The notes under the pieces: generated by a model
What the model saw: only the letters and a program-made list of their open reading frames with translations
Told to the model about the DNA's origin: nothing
Database searches by the model: none
Origin: Rhodospirillaceae bacterium
Lineage (GTDB): Bacteria; Pseudomonadota; Alphaproteobacteria; GCA-2721365
DNA: 64,000 bases
NCBI GenBank assembly: GCA_002721365.1
Contig: PBKC01000031.1
Coordinates: 18,725 to 82,724 of the forward strand
Direction: 5' to 3'
Program-made: the position numbers and the translations under genes
Part shown: piece after piece, positions 26,622 through 36,036 of the stretch
Layout: each line of letters begins with the position of its first letter
Position numbering within the stretch: the first letter of the stretch is position 1

Positions 26622-27653
26622 TTGCGCTTGTCGTTCATTCCGCGATTGGCCGCCGTCGCCGCGGCCCTGATGGCAATGGCCGGGACGGCCGGCGCGGCCG
26701 ACACGATGCTGCGCCTCTCGTCCTGGGTACCGCCCACCCACCTGATCGTCACCGACATCGTTCGCCCCTGGGCCAAGGCCGTGTCCGAGGCGACCGAAGG
26801 CCGGGTCGAGGTGCAGATCCTCGAATCGCCCCTGGGTTCGCCGCCGGCCCATTTCGACATCGCCCGCGACGGGCTTGCCGACATCACCTATGGCGTTCAC
26901 GGCTATTCCCCCGGCCGCTTCGTCCTTACCGAGGCGGTGGAGCTTCCGTTCCTCGCCGACAGCGCCGAGGTCCTGTCCGTGGCCTGGTGGCGCGTCTATC
27001 AGCGCATGCTTGCCGAGAAGGGCGAGCATCGTGGCGTCAAGCTGTTGTCGTTATGGACGCACGGGCCGGGACATATCTTCAACAGCGTCCGGCCCGTGAC
27101 CCGGCTCGCCGATCTCGACGGCCTCAAATTCCGGATCGGCGGCGGGGTGGTCAGCCGCATCGCCCCCGCCCTGGGTACGGTACCGCTCGCAGCGCCCTCC
27201 ACGAAGGCCTATGAGCTGCTGTCGAACGGCGTCGCCGACGGGATATTCTTTCCGTACGAATCGGTCGCCTTCTTCAATCTGATCCGCCTCGTTCCCTACG
27301 GCACGGCCGTACCCGGCGGGCTCTATTCGTCGAGCTTCTTCCTGGTGATGAACCAGCGGAGCTGGAATCGGCTGAGCGAGGCCGACCAGCAGGCGATCAT
27401 GCGGGTTTCGGGCGAAACCCTGGCACGGCAGGCCGGCATCGCCTGGGATACCGCCGACCGCCGGGGGCTGGAGGCGATGCGGGAGGCCGGGAACGAGATC
27501 ATCACGATGTCGCCGGAATTCCTGGCTGCCACCAAGGAACGGCTGGCTTTCATCGAGAGCGACTGGACCGCCGTCGCCGACCGCGAAGGTGTCGACGGCA
27601 AGGCGGTGATGAGCGCGTTGCGGGACGAGATCGCGGCGCTGTCGACGCATTGA
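26622..27653 (+). CDS. TRAP transporter substrate-binding protein DctP
   Basis: Signal peptide, then ADTMLRLSSWVPPTHLIVTDIVRPWAKAVSEATEGRVEVQI, DctP family; followed by dctQM. Confidence 0.92.
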   Translation: MRLSFIPRLAAVAAALMAMAGTAGAADTMLRLSSWVPPTHLIVTDIVRPWAKAVSEATEGRVEVQILESPLGSPPAHFDIARDGLADITYGVHGYSPGRFVLTEAVELPFLADSAEVLSVAWWRVYQRMLAEKGEHRGVKLLSLWTHGPGHIFNSVRPVTRLADLDGLKFRIGGGVVSRIAPALGTVPLAAPSTKAYELLSNGVADGIFFPYESVAFFNLIRLVPYGTAVPGGLYSSSFFLVMNQRSWNRLSEADQQAIMRVSGETLARQAGIAWDTADRRGLEAMREAGNEIITMSPEFLAATKERLAFIESDWTAVADREGVDGKAVMSALRDEIAALSTH

Positions 27654-28135
27654 CACCGGCATCGGCCGCACCTGCCCGGGTCGTCGCCGCCATCGATCGC
27701 ACCGTCGCCGGGCTGGCGGCGGCAGCCCTTCTGGCGATGATGGTGCTGACGGTGATCGATGTCGTCGGCCGCTACGGGTTCGACAGTCCGGTGCCGGGGG
27801 CGTTCGAACTTACCGAGCTTCTGATGGCGGTGCTGATCTTCGGCGCCCTGCCGATCGTCTCCGCCCAGGGCCGCCATATCGCCATAACCCTGATCGAGGA
27901 TCGCCTGCCGGCACGAGTGCGAATCGGCCTTGGCCGCATCGTCGATGCGATCGCGACCCTCGTGCTCGCCTTGATGGCGTGGCGTCTGGCGGTTCTCGCT
28001 GGCGATTTCCAGGCCTATGGCGAGGTCACCAGCTATCTCCGCATCGGCCTCGCCCCCTTCGCCTGGTTCGCGGCGCTGGGGTGCCTGCTGGCCGCAATCT
28101 CCGCGGCGGTCGGCGCGACCGGCCGCGACCGCTGA
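27650..28135 (+). CDS. TRAP transporter small permease DctQ
   Basis: Four-TM small protein with VIDVVGRYGFDSPVPGAFELTELLMAVLIFGALPIVSAQGRHIAITLI. Confidence 0.9.
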   Translation: MTPASAAPARVVAAIDRTVAGLAAAALLAMMVLTVIDVVGRYGFDSPVPGAFELTELLMAVLIFGALPIVSAQGRHIAITLIEDRLPARVRIGLGRIVDAIATLVLALMAWRLAVLAGDFQAYGEVTSYLRIGLAPFAWFAALGCLLAAISAAVGATGRDR

Positions 28136-28157
28136 TCCCGATCGTCGAAGGTCGCCC

Positions 28158-29450
28158 GTGGAAGCCGCACTGATCGGATTCGCCTGCCTGCTGGTGCTGA
28201 TCCTGCTCAGGGTGCCGATCGCCTTCGCCATGGCCATAGTGGGCGTTGCCGGCTTCTCGATCCTGGTCGGGTGGCGCCCGGCCTTCGCCATGGTCGGGCG
28301 GGTGGTCTTCGACAACGCCCTCTCCTACGGGCTGTCGGTGGTGCCGCTGTTCATCCTGATGGGGAACTTCGTCACCCGCGCAGGGCTTTCGGACCGCCTC
28401 TACGCCGCCGCCCATAGTTGGCTCGGCCACCGGCGCGGCGGCCTTGCCATGGCGACGGTTGTCGCCTGCGGCGGCTTCAGCGCCGTCTGCGGGTCGAGCC
28501 TCGCCACCGCCGCGACCATGGCCCGCGTCGCCATGCCCTCGATGCGCCGCTACGGCTATGCCGATTCGCTCGCCGCCGGGTCGATCGCCGCCGGCGGCAC
28601 GCTCGGTATCCTGATTCCACCGAGCGTCATCCTGATCCTCTACGGGGTCATGACGTCCCAGGACATCGGCATGCTGTTCGCCGCCGGTCTGGTCCCCGGT
28701 CTCCTGGGAATCCTGCTCTACCTTGCGGCAGTGCGCCTGGCGACCGCCCGGAACCCCGATCTCGGACCGCGTGCCGAACGTGCGACGGGTCGGGAGCGCC
28801 TCAAGGCGCTCGGGCGGGTCTGGGGTGTCCTTCTCCTGTTCGTCGTGGTGATGGGGGGCATCTACGGCGGGGTCTTCACCCCCACCGAAGCGGCCGGAAT
28901 CGGCGCCGCCGGCGCGCTGGTCTTCGCCCGCCTGCAGGGCGGGCTCAGTTTCTCCGACCTCGTCGAGGTGCTGACCGAGACCGCGGTCACCACGGCGACG
29001 GTGTTCGCGGTGCTGTTCGGCGCGCTTCTGTTCTCGAACTTCATCAACGTCGCCGGGCTGCCGTCGGCGCTGGCGAGCTGGGCGGGCGGCCTCGACCTGC
29101 CGCCGGCAGCGATCGTCGCCTGCATGCTCGCCGTCTATCTGGTCCTGGGCTGCGTGCTCGAAAGCCTGTCTATGGTCCTGCTGACCGTGCCGGTCTTCTA
29201 TCCGCTGGTCCAGCAGCTCGGCCTCGATCTCGTCTGGTTCGGTGTCCTGGTGGTCGTGGTCACCGAGATCAGCCTGATCACCCCACCGGTCGGGCTCAAC
29301 GTCTACGTTCTCCGCAGCGTGCTGCCCGACGTCCGCGCCGAGACGATCTTCCGCGGCATCCTGCCCTTCATCCTCGCCGACGTGGTCCGGCTCGCCCTCA
29401 TCGCAGGGGTGCCGGCGATAACATTGCTGCTACCGTCAGTCCTGCGTTGA
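28158..29450 (+). CDS. TRAP transporter large permease DctM
   Basis: GTG start VEAALIGFACLLVLILLRVPIAFAMAIVG...SAVCGSSLATAATMARVAMPSMRRYGYADSLAAGSIAAGGTLGILIPPSVILILYG. Confidence 0.95.
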   Translation: MEAALIGFACLLVLILLRVPIAFAMAIVGVAGFSILVGWRPAFAMVGRVVFDNALSYGLSVVPLFILMGNFVTRAGLSDRLYAAAHSWLGHRRGGLAMATVVACGGFSAVCGSSLATAATMARVAMPSMRRYGYADSLAAGSIAAGGTLGILIPPSVILILYGVMTSQDIGMLFAAGLVPGLLGILLYLAAVRLATARNPDLGPRAERATGRERLKALGRVWGVLLLFVVVMGGIYGGVFTPTEAAGIGAAGALVFARLQGGLSFSDLVEVLTETAVTTATVFAVLFGALLFSNFINVAGLPSALASWAGGLDLPPAAIVACMLAVYLVLGCVLESLSMVLLTVPVFYPLVQQLGLDLVWFGVLVVVVTEISLITPPVGLNVYVLRSVLPDVRAETIFRGILPFILADVVRLALIAGVPAITLLLPSVLR

Positions 29451-29519
29451 TCGCGCCTCGCAATTCGGCGCAGCATCGCCAATTATCGCGGGAAATACGT
29501 CAGCCTGTCGGAGACCATA

Positions 29520-30650
29520 TTGGCGACCACCTGCGACTTCCTGATCATCGGCGGCGGCATCGCCGGCGCCTCGGCCGCCTATGAACTGGCGCGCCTCGGC
29601 TCTGTCATCCTCCTGGAGCGGGAGAGCCAGCCCGGCTACCACACGACCGGCCGGTCGGCGGCGTTCTTTACCGAGAACTACGGCAACCGCGCAATCCGCG
29701 GCCTGACCATCGCCAGCCGGTCGTTCCTCACCGATCCGCCGGACGGCTTCACCGAGCATCCGCTGATGCTTCCTGGCGGCATCGTCTTCATCGCCCGGGC
29801 CGATCAGGCCGAAAGCTACCGTGAGGCGGTGGAGGAAGCGCGTTTGCTCACCGAGATCGAGGAGGTGGGGCCCGAGGAGACGGTGCGTCTGGTGCCCGTC
29901 CTCAGACCCGACTACGCGGCCCACGCCTTCTTCGAACCCGAGGCGATGTACATGGACGTCGCCCTGATCCACCGGGGCTTCCTGCGTGGACTGACCGTGC
30001 GCGGCGGTCGTCTGGTCACCGACTCGGAAGTGACCGCCATCGCCCGCGAGGGAAGCGGCTGGCGGGTCGAAGCCGGGGGCGAGACCTATGCGGCTTCGAC
30101 GATCGTCAATGCCGCGGGCGCCTGGGCCGACGTCGTCGCCGGGCTTGCCGGCGTACCGCCCATCGGCCTGATGCCGAAACGCCGGACGGTCATCATCTAT
30201 CCGGGGCCCGACGGGAAACCGGTGCCGCACGGGCCCATGGTGATCGACGTCGACGAGCAATTCTACTTCAAGCCCGAAGCGGGCAAGTTCCTCGCTTCGC
30301 CGGCGGACGAAACCCCGTCGCCGCCCTGTGATGCCCAGCCGGAGGAGCTGGATATCGCCACTGTGGTCGACCGGGTGGAGCGGGCCGTCACGTTCCGGAT
30401 CGGCCGCATCGAGCACAGCTGGGCCGGCCTCCGGAGCTTCGTCGCCGATCGCTCGCCGGTAATGGGCCCCGATCCGGCAGCGCCGGGCTTCTTCTGGCTG
30501 GCGGGCCAAGGCGGCTACGGGATCATGACCTCTCCGGCCATGGGGCGCGCCGTCGCCTCCCTGGCGGGTGCCGAGGATTGGCCGGCCGACCTTACCGCGC
30601 TCGATGTCACCGCCGAGACGCTGGCGCCGCGGCGGCCCGGACTGACGTGA
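29520..30650 (+). CDS. FAD-dependent oxidoreductase (DAO family, D-arginine dehydrogenase-like)
   Basis: TTG start; CDFLIIGGGIAGASAAYELARLGSVILLERESQPGYHTTGRSAAFF; GPDPAAPGFFWLAGQGGYGIMTSPAMGR. Confidence 0.9.
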   Translation: MATTCDFLIIGGGIAGASAAYELARLGSVILLERESQPGYHTTGRSAAFFTENYGNRAIRGLTIASRSFLTDPPDGFTEHPLMLPGGIVFIARADQAESYREAVEEARLLTEIEEVGPEETVRLVPVLRPDYAAHAFFEPEAMYMDVALIHRGFLRGLTVRGGRLVTDSEVTAIAREGSGWRVEAGGETYAASTIVNAAGAWADVVAGLAGVPPIGLMPKRRTVIIYPGPDGKPVPHGPMVIDVDEQFYFKPEAGKFLASPADETPSPPCDAQPEELDIATVVDRVERAVTFRIGRIEHSWAGLRSFVADRSPVMGPDPAAPGFFWLAGQGGYGIMTSPAMGRAVASLAGAEDWPADLTALDVTAETLAPRRPGLT

Positions 30651-30696
30651 GAAACGGACTAGATCAAGATCGTCTCAGGTCGAATGGTGGGAGAGA

Positions 30697-31518
30697 TTAC
30701 TCCGGCCGCCGGTCCGGCGGGAGGTAGACCCGCTCCGGCTGGCCGCCATCGAGATTGTAGAGGCCACGGCCGACGATCTGGCCGTTGTCGAACGTACCTT
30801 GATACGTATCGCCGTTGGCGAAGACGAACTCGCCCTTGCCGTTGCGGCGACCGTTGAGAAAGCCACCCTCGTAGCGGTCGCCATTGGCGTATTCGTAGAC
30901 GCCGACGCCGGTCATGCGGCCGTTCTGGAACTCGCCCTCGTAGCGGTCGCTCGATTCGAAGACGAACACGCCCTCGCCGTTACGAAGCCCGTTCGCGAAA
31001 TCTCCTTCATAGACGTCGCCATTGGCGTAGTAGTAGGTCCCCTCGCCATGGCGAACGCCGTCGACGAGTTGACCGATGTAACGGTCGCCGTTGGCGTATT
31101 CGAAGGTGCCTCGCCCCGTCAGCCGGCCGTTCTCGACTTCGCCCGTGTAGCGATCGCCGTTGGGATAGGTGATCACCGCGGCGCCGGTCAGGGCACCATG
31201 GTCGAAATCGCCCTCGTAGCGAAGGCCGGCTGCGGTGGCCAGCACGCCCTTGCCGTGTTCTTTGTCGTTGACGAAGGTGCCTTCGTAGCGGTCGCCGTTG
31301 GCATAGGTCAGCACCCCGCGGCCGTTCATGTGGTCGTTGGCGAATTCGCCTTCGTACACCGCCCCGTCCGGGAACATCAGGCGACCGATGCCCGAGCGCT
31401 GTCCATCCCGGAACTCGCCTTCGTAGAGCGCCGCCCCTTTCGGCGGAACGTCATCAGCCGCCGCTGACGCGATGGTCATGCCGATCGCCCAAGCCGCAAT
31501 CACGATCGACCGGATCAT
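30697..31518 (-). CDS. Exported MORN-repeat protein
   Basis: Signal peptide MIRSIVIAAWAIGMTIASAAA, then ten ~23-aa YEGEFxNGxxxGxGxxxYANGDR repeats. Confidence 0.93.
   Translation of the reverse strand: MIRSIVIAAWAIGMTIASAAADDVPPKGAALYEGEFRDGQRSGIGRLMFPDGAVYEGEFANDHMNGRGVLTYANGDRYEGTFVNDKEHGKGVLATAAGLRYEGDFDHGALTGAAVITYPNGDRYTGEVENGRLTGRGTFEYANGDRYIGQLVDGVRHGEGTYYYANGDVYEGDFANGLRNGEGVFVFESSDRYEGEFQNGRMTGVGVYEYANGDRYEGGFLNGRRNGKGEFVFANGDTYQGTFDNGQIVGRGLYNLDGGQPERVYLPPDRRPE
30736..31425 (-). repeat. ~69-bp tandem coding repeat (10 MORN units)
   Basis: Ten consecutive 22-23 codon units beginning Y(E/T/I/Q)G from residue 32 of the protein. Confidence 0.85.
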
Positions 31519-31675
31519 GTCTACCGTCTCCCAACTCAACGCCCCCGGCACCGTCTCTCGCGGGGCCGGGGCTGCCTTCCCGATCACGGGAACAGATGCC
31601 CCCGTGAATCCTATTACAATACCAGGAAAGGCACGTTAAGTGCCGAGACCAGCGGCAGGCCCCGCCCCCCGCGCG

Positions 31676-32413
31676 TCAGGGATAGGCGCACTGCCGTTCG
31701 GTTACCACCACGAAACCGGGCGAATTGCCCTCGGCGATCGAGAACCGGTGAACGGTGTCGCCCATGACGAGCGACTGGTGCAGCGGCAGGACGCCTTCGA
31801 TGACCGTTTCCTTTCCACCGATGGCGGTGATCACGATCCGCACCGGCTGGGTCGGATCGAAGCGGGCTTCAGGCGCCCCGGCGGCCGTGCGTGCCGACGT
31901 ACCGGTGCCGGAGACGGTGATCTGGCCGTCGTTGAAACCGATCGCGCCATTCGCCCCGGTGGTGAGCTGCGTCTGCACGATGAAGCGCTTGTTCACCGGT
32001 TCGGGACGGCAGTTCTCGGTGTTTTCCGCCACGGACACCACGAAGGCGAGCCGTTCCGGACCGACGCCAGCGGCCAAGCGCTCGCGCACCGCCTGCATGA
32101 TCTCTTTCTCGGGTCCCTGCGGGACTTCCTCCTCGTACTGGCGCTGGAACGCCGTCGCCCGATCCTCCGCCGCGACGCGCGCCGTCACCGCCTGCTCCGC
32201 CTCGATGCGAAGCCGCTCGTTCTCTTCGTCCAGCCCTTCGATCCGGGCCTGGAGCTGTTCGATCTCCTTTTGCGCCTTCGCCCAGCCGAGCTGGTACGAG
32301 TAGTACACAAGCACGCCGATGATGCCGAGATAGAACAGGGCCTTGAAGATGCTCGACCAGACACGGCGCTTGCGACGCCGGTCCCTGAGGCCGAGTTCCT
32401 GGTAGAGGCTCAC
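31676..32413 (-). CDS. Membrane-anchored coiled-coil hypothetical protein
   Basis: TM helix SSIFKALFYLGIIGVLVYYSYQLG, then heptad-like EIEQLQARIEGLDEENERLRIEAEQAV and a C-terminal beta-rich domain. Confidence 0.75.
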   Translation of the reverse strand: MSLYQELGLRDRRRKRRVWSSIFKALFYLGIIGVLVYYSYQLGWAKAQKEIEQLQARIEGLDEENERLRIEAEQAVTARVAAEDRATAFQRQYEEEVPQGPEKEIMQAVRERLAAGVGPERLAFVVSVAENTENCRPEPVNKRFIVQTQLTTGANGAIGFNDGQITVSGTGTSARTAAGAPEARFDPTQPVRIVITAIGGKETVIEGVLPLHQSLVMGDTVHRFSIAEGNSPGFVVVTERQCAYP

Positions 32414-32589
32414 CGCTTAGACCTGCCCTTGGGATGCTGATATGGCGCTGCCCGTTCCGGGCGACCGAGATCGCCGCCCATTCGGAGTTCGCCCCGTTTT
32501 TTGCGCAAGTCTATCCACGATCCGTGACATTTCAACAGGATACATCGCCCTCTCTGCAGGAGGGCGAAATGGCGGTACTGGGCGGCGCA

Positions 32590-33750
32590 CTATCCGCGCC
32601 GCTGGTCGCTTCCCACCGCCGCGACGGTCCGGGCGAGCAGCTTGATCTCGCTCCTGAGCTCCTGGACGACCTGATTGCGCCCTTCGACGGTCTCTTCCAA
32701 CAGCCGGCCGAGATAGACGTCTAGATTGCGGATATGGGCCCGAGTCGCCTCGTCCATGCCGCCGCCGGCATCGCGTTCCATGGCGTCGGACAGGCGGTTG
32801 AGGATGGGCTTCATGTCCATCTGCGCCTCGGCGAGCTTGACCATAAGGTTCTGCTCGGCGCGCATCTGGTCGGTCAAGGTCGCCAGCCGCTCGGTCAGCT
32901 GGAGCATGTTGGCGGCGCTCTGACGGCGCTCGTCCTCGCCGCGTGAGAGCGTGCGCTGAAGCTGTTCCAGGCTGTCGGCCGTCTGCTCCAGGAGCGCCTG
33001 CACGTATGCGGGAACCGACTGATCGCCTTCGCCGAGGCCGCCGCCGCTCGACAGCCGGGTCATGCTGGACAACCAGTCTTCCAGGCTGTTGAAGAAACTG
33101 TTCTGCGCCTGACTCGCCTGAAGGTCGAGGAAGCCCAGGACCAGCGAACCGCCGAGGCCGAACAGCGACGAGCTGAACGCCGTGCCCATGCCGCTCAACG
33201 GCGCCTGCAATCCTTCCTTGAGGCCCGAGAAGACGCTCATCATGTCGCCTTCGCCGACCGACATGCTGCTGATCACCGCCCCCACCGAGCTGATGGTCTG
33301 CAGCAGTCCCCAGAAGGTGCCGAGCAGGCCGAGGAAGATCAGCAGCCCCACCATGTAGCGCGAAATATCGCGCGACTCGTCGAGGCGGTTGCTGATGCCG
33401 TCGAGCAACGACCGCATCGCCATCGCCGACAGCATCAGCCGGTTGCCCTTCCGCTCGCGGAACATCGTCGCCATCGGCTGCAGAAGCCGCGGCTGGATCG
33501 ACATCGGCACCTGGCCGGGCTGCTGTTCCCGACGCACGCTCTCGATCCAGCGCTGGTCGGGCCGGAGCATCAGGACCTGGCGGAAATTGTAGAGAATGCC
33601 CAGAACCAGGACGCCGAGGATCAGACCGTTCAGCGCCGCGTTGGCCATGAAGGCATTGAGCAACGGCTGATGGAGGACGCCAGCCACGATAACGGCGACC
33701 ACCAGGAAGATGACCATGCGGGTCAGGAAACGTCTGGGACGCGATGGCAT
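32590..33750 (-). CDS. MotA/TolQ/ExbB proton-channel family protein with C-terminal coiled coil
   Basis: Hydrophobic helices near residues 12-30 and 40-55, ISRYMVGLLIFLGLLGTFWGLLQTISSVG, GMGTAFSSSLFGLGGSLVLGFLDL, then a long polar helical tail. Confidence 0.82.
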   Translation of the reverse strand: MPSRPRRFLTRMVIFLVVAVIVAGVLHQPLLNAFMANAALNGLILGVLVLGILYNFRQVLMLRPDQRWIESVRREQQPGQVPMSIQPRLLQPMATMFRERKGNRLMLSAMAMRSLLDGISNRLDESRDISRYMVGLLIFLGLLGTFWGLLQTISSVGAVISSMSVGEGDMMSVFSGLKEGLQAPLSGMGTAFSSSLFGLGGSLVLGFLDLQASQAQNSFFNSLEDWLSSMTRLSSGGGLGEGDQSVPAYVQALLEQTADSLEQLQRTLSRGEDERRQSAANMLQLTERLATLTDQMRAEQNLMVKLAEAQMDMKPILNRLSDAMERDAGGGMDEATRAHIRNLDVYLGRLLEETVEGRNQVVQELRSEIKLLARTVAAVGSDQRRG

Positions 33751-33793
33751 GATGCGCTGTAACTCTCCGGAACTGGGGCTCTGCGACCGCCCG

Positions 33794-35029
33794 CTAGCGC
33801 ATCATCACGACATCGACCCTGTCCGCCGGCCCCTCTTCGGCATTGGCCCCGAGAGCGCGAACATCGATCCGTGTCGCCTTGATACCCTGCTCGATTAAAT
33901 ATTCACGCACCTTCAGGGCGCGGAACAGCGACAGGCGCCGCGCGGCACTGGCGGTAGCGGCGTCGCCTTCGGCATAGGCCATGAGCTGCGCCCGCGCGCT
34001 GTCGTCACTCTTCAACTGGGCGACCACCGAGGCGAGAGCCGAGGTCGCATCACCGGGCAGGGATTGGTCCCCGCTGGCGAAGGTCAAACGGACCGTGCTG
34101 TCCCCCGACACCGGTGCCGGCTGCGGCGCCGCGGGTGCACGGGGAGCGACCGCGGCCATCTGGGTCTCGGCGGGCGGTGCGGCAGCCGGCGCAACCTGAC
34201 GGGGCGTCGGCGGTGGCGCCATCGCGGGCGCGGGTTCGGCATCCTCGACGCGCGGTCGTTCGGGCATCGCAGTAGCAGCCGGCGGCGGCGCGGCAGCGGC
34301 CCGCGCTTCCGCCTGTTCACGGAGGACCGAGGACGATACCGCATCGCCATCGCGCATGGCCGCGGTCTCGCGCGGCATCGACGGCGAAGCGGGACGTTCG
34401 GCCACGGCGCCGGCCCGTCGCTCGGCGAGCTGCTCCGGCGTCACGGCCATCGGCGTACCGCCTGGCACGGGGTAGACGTCTCCCGGCGCGGGTGCCGCGG
34501 CAGTCTGGGTCTGGGTCCGGGGCTGGGCACGCATCGCCGGCGGCTGCGGAACCGCCGGCGGCGTGACAGGCGCCGGCGCCTCGGTCCTTGGCGGTGAAGG
34601 CAGATTGACGACACGGGATTGCGCCGCGTTCGGCGGTGTCGGCGTCGGCGTCGGCGTCGGCGAAGGCAGGTTGATCACGCGGGACTGGGTCGCGCTCTGC
34701 GGCGGGGCGCCGTTGAAGAGGGGTGGGCGCTGCGGTCCCGACGTCGCGCCGGGCAGGCTCACGATCCGCGATCGCACATCGCCTGAACCGGGACGATAGA
34801 GCGGCGGGACCGTAGACGGGTCAAAACGGGTTTCGTCGCCATAGGCGCCGTTCGGGATGCCCAGGGCCTCCATATTGACTTCGACGCTGGGCCTGTCGCC
34901 GCCGCCGCCGATCACGACGGTCTGGGCCTCCGCGGCCTGCGGAGCGACCACCATCGAAGCGAACGGGACGAGCAGGGAGATCGTGGCCACACGGACCCGT
35001 CCGTCTCTCTTTGCCCCTAAACGACGCAT
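33794..35029 (-). CDS. Exported OmpA-like C-terminal domain protein with long Pro/Ala-rich linker
   Basis: Signal peptide ...VPFASMVVAPQAAEA; low-complexity P/A/T linker; VRLTFASGDQSLPGDATSALASVVAQLKS...LSLFRALKVREYLIEQGIKATRIDVRALGAN. Confidence 0.8.
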   Translation of the reverse strand: MRRLGAKRDGRVRVATISLLVPFASMVVAPQAAEAQTVVIGGGGDRPSVEVNMEALGIPNGAYGDETRFDPSTVPPLYRPGSGDVRSRIVSLPGATSGPQRPPLFNGAPPQSATQSRVINLPSPTPTPTPTPPNAAQSRVVNLPSPPRTEAPAPVTPPAVPQPPAMRAQPRTQTQTAAAPAPGDVYPVPGGTPMAVTPEQLAERRAGAVAERPASPSMPRETAAMRDGDAVSSSVLREQAEARAAAAPPPAATAMPERPRVEDAEPAPAMAPPPTPRQVAPAAAPPAETQMAAVAPRAPAAPQPAPVSGDSTVRLTFASGDQSLPGDATSALASVVAQLKSDDSARAQLMAYAEGDAATASAARRLSLFRALKVREYLIEQGIKATRIDVRALGANAEEGPADRVDVVMMR

Positions 35030-35167
35030 ATCATTCCCATTCGGTCGCAGGACCCCGCAGCGCCGACGATCCGGGCAAGGTATATCTTAGCCTACACGGC
35101 ACGAACAACCGCTTTGCGGCGTGCGCCGTCCGGGAAAGCGTCTGCGATCGTGTGTTTCGACCCTGCG

Positions 35168-35983
35168 TCAGGCCGCGGCATCGGCGAGTTTGGCCGCATC
35201 GCGCAGCGCGCGCCCGAAAGAAACCTGCAACTGATTGTTGCTGGCGATGACGCTTCCCGTCGCCATGGCGTCCGTGTTGCCATCGAAATCGAGGACCGCG
35301 CCGCCCGCTTCGCGGACGATCACCATGCCGGCGGCGATATCCCAGGGGGCGAGGCCGAATTCCCAGAAACCGTCGAGTCGGCCGGCCGCGACATAAGCGA
35401 GATCCAGCGACGCGGCGCCGAACCGACGGAGCCCGACCACCTGCCCGATGATCGATTCCTGGATCTTCAGATGCCAGCCGGCGCGCACGAGCTGCGCCGG
35501 CGGAACCCCGGTCGCCACCACCGCCGCCCCAAGGTCGCGCCGCGCCGACACCCGCAGGCGCCGGTCGTTGAGAAAAGCACCCTGCCCCTTCTCGGCGACG
35601 AACATCTCGTCCTTGATCGGATCGTAGACCACCCCCGCGATCACCTCGCCGCGCCGTTCGAGCCCGACCGAAATCGCGAAATGGGGAATGCCGTGGAGGA
35701 AGTTGGTGGTGCCATCCAGCGGATCGATGATCCAGCGATTGTCCCGATCATCGCCGACGACCTCGCCCGACTCCTCCAGCAGGAAGCTGTAGGACGGCCG
35801 GGCCTTGCTCAATTCGCGCTGAAGGGTCTGCTGGGCGCGGAGATCGGCGGCGCTGACGAAGTCCTTGGGCCCCTTGGTCGAGACCTGGAGGTTCTCCACC
35901 TCGCCGAAATCGCGCACCAGGTTCCGCGACGCCTTCAGCACGGCGGCGGTCATGACGTTCAGAAGCGCGGAGCGCGTCGACAT
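35168..35983 (-). CDS. suhB: Inositol monophosphatase family protein
   Basis: SFLLEESGEVVGDDRDNRWIIDPLDGTTNFLHGIPHFAISVGLE; FEFGLAPWDIAAGMVIVREAGG (WDxAAG, as printed FWEFGLAPWDIAAG). Confidence 0.93.
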   Translation of the reverse strand: MSTRSALLNVMTAAVLKASRNLVRDFGEVENLQVSTKGPKDFVSAADLRAQQTLQRELSKARPSYSFLLEESGEVVGDDRDNRWIIDPLDGTTNFLHGIPHFAISVGLERRGEVIAGVVYDPIKDEMFVAEKGQGAFLNDRRLRVSARRDLGAAVVATGVPPAQLVRAGWHLKIQESIIGQVVGLRRFGAASLDLAYVAAGRLDGFWEFGLAPWDIAAGMVIVREAGGAVLDFDGNTDAMATGSVIASNNQLQVSFGRALRDAAKLADAAA

Positions 35984-36036
35984 TCAACCTTCCAAAAAGT
36001 AACGGCGGACGGCGCGGCGCGCCGGTCCTCGATATA

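Noticed and set aside
30799-31467. 222-aa + strand ORF with repeated VAVAIGVF-like segments
   Set aside because: The repetition is the antisense image of the MORN tandem repeat, not an independent repeat protein.
32590-35029. MotA/ExbB-like plus OmpA-like pair considered as a Zorya (ZorAB) defence system
   Set aside because: No ZorC/ZorD/ZorE-like helicase or nuclease gene is nearby. The OmpA-like protein has a cleavable-looking signal peptide, and the flanks are housekeeping genes (suhB, efp).
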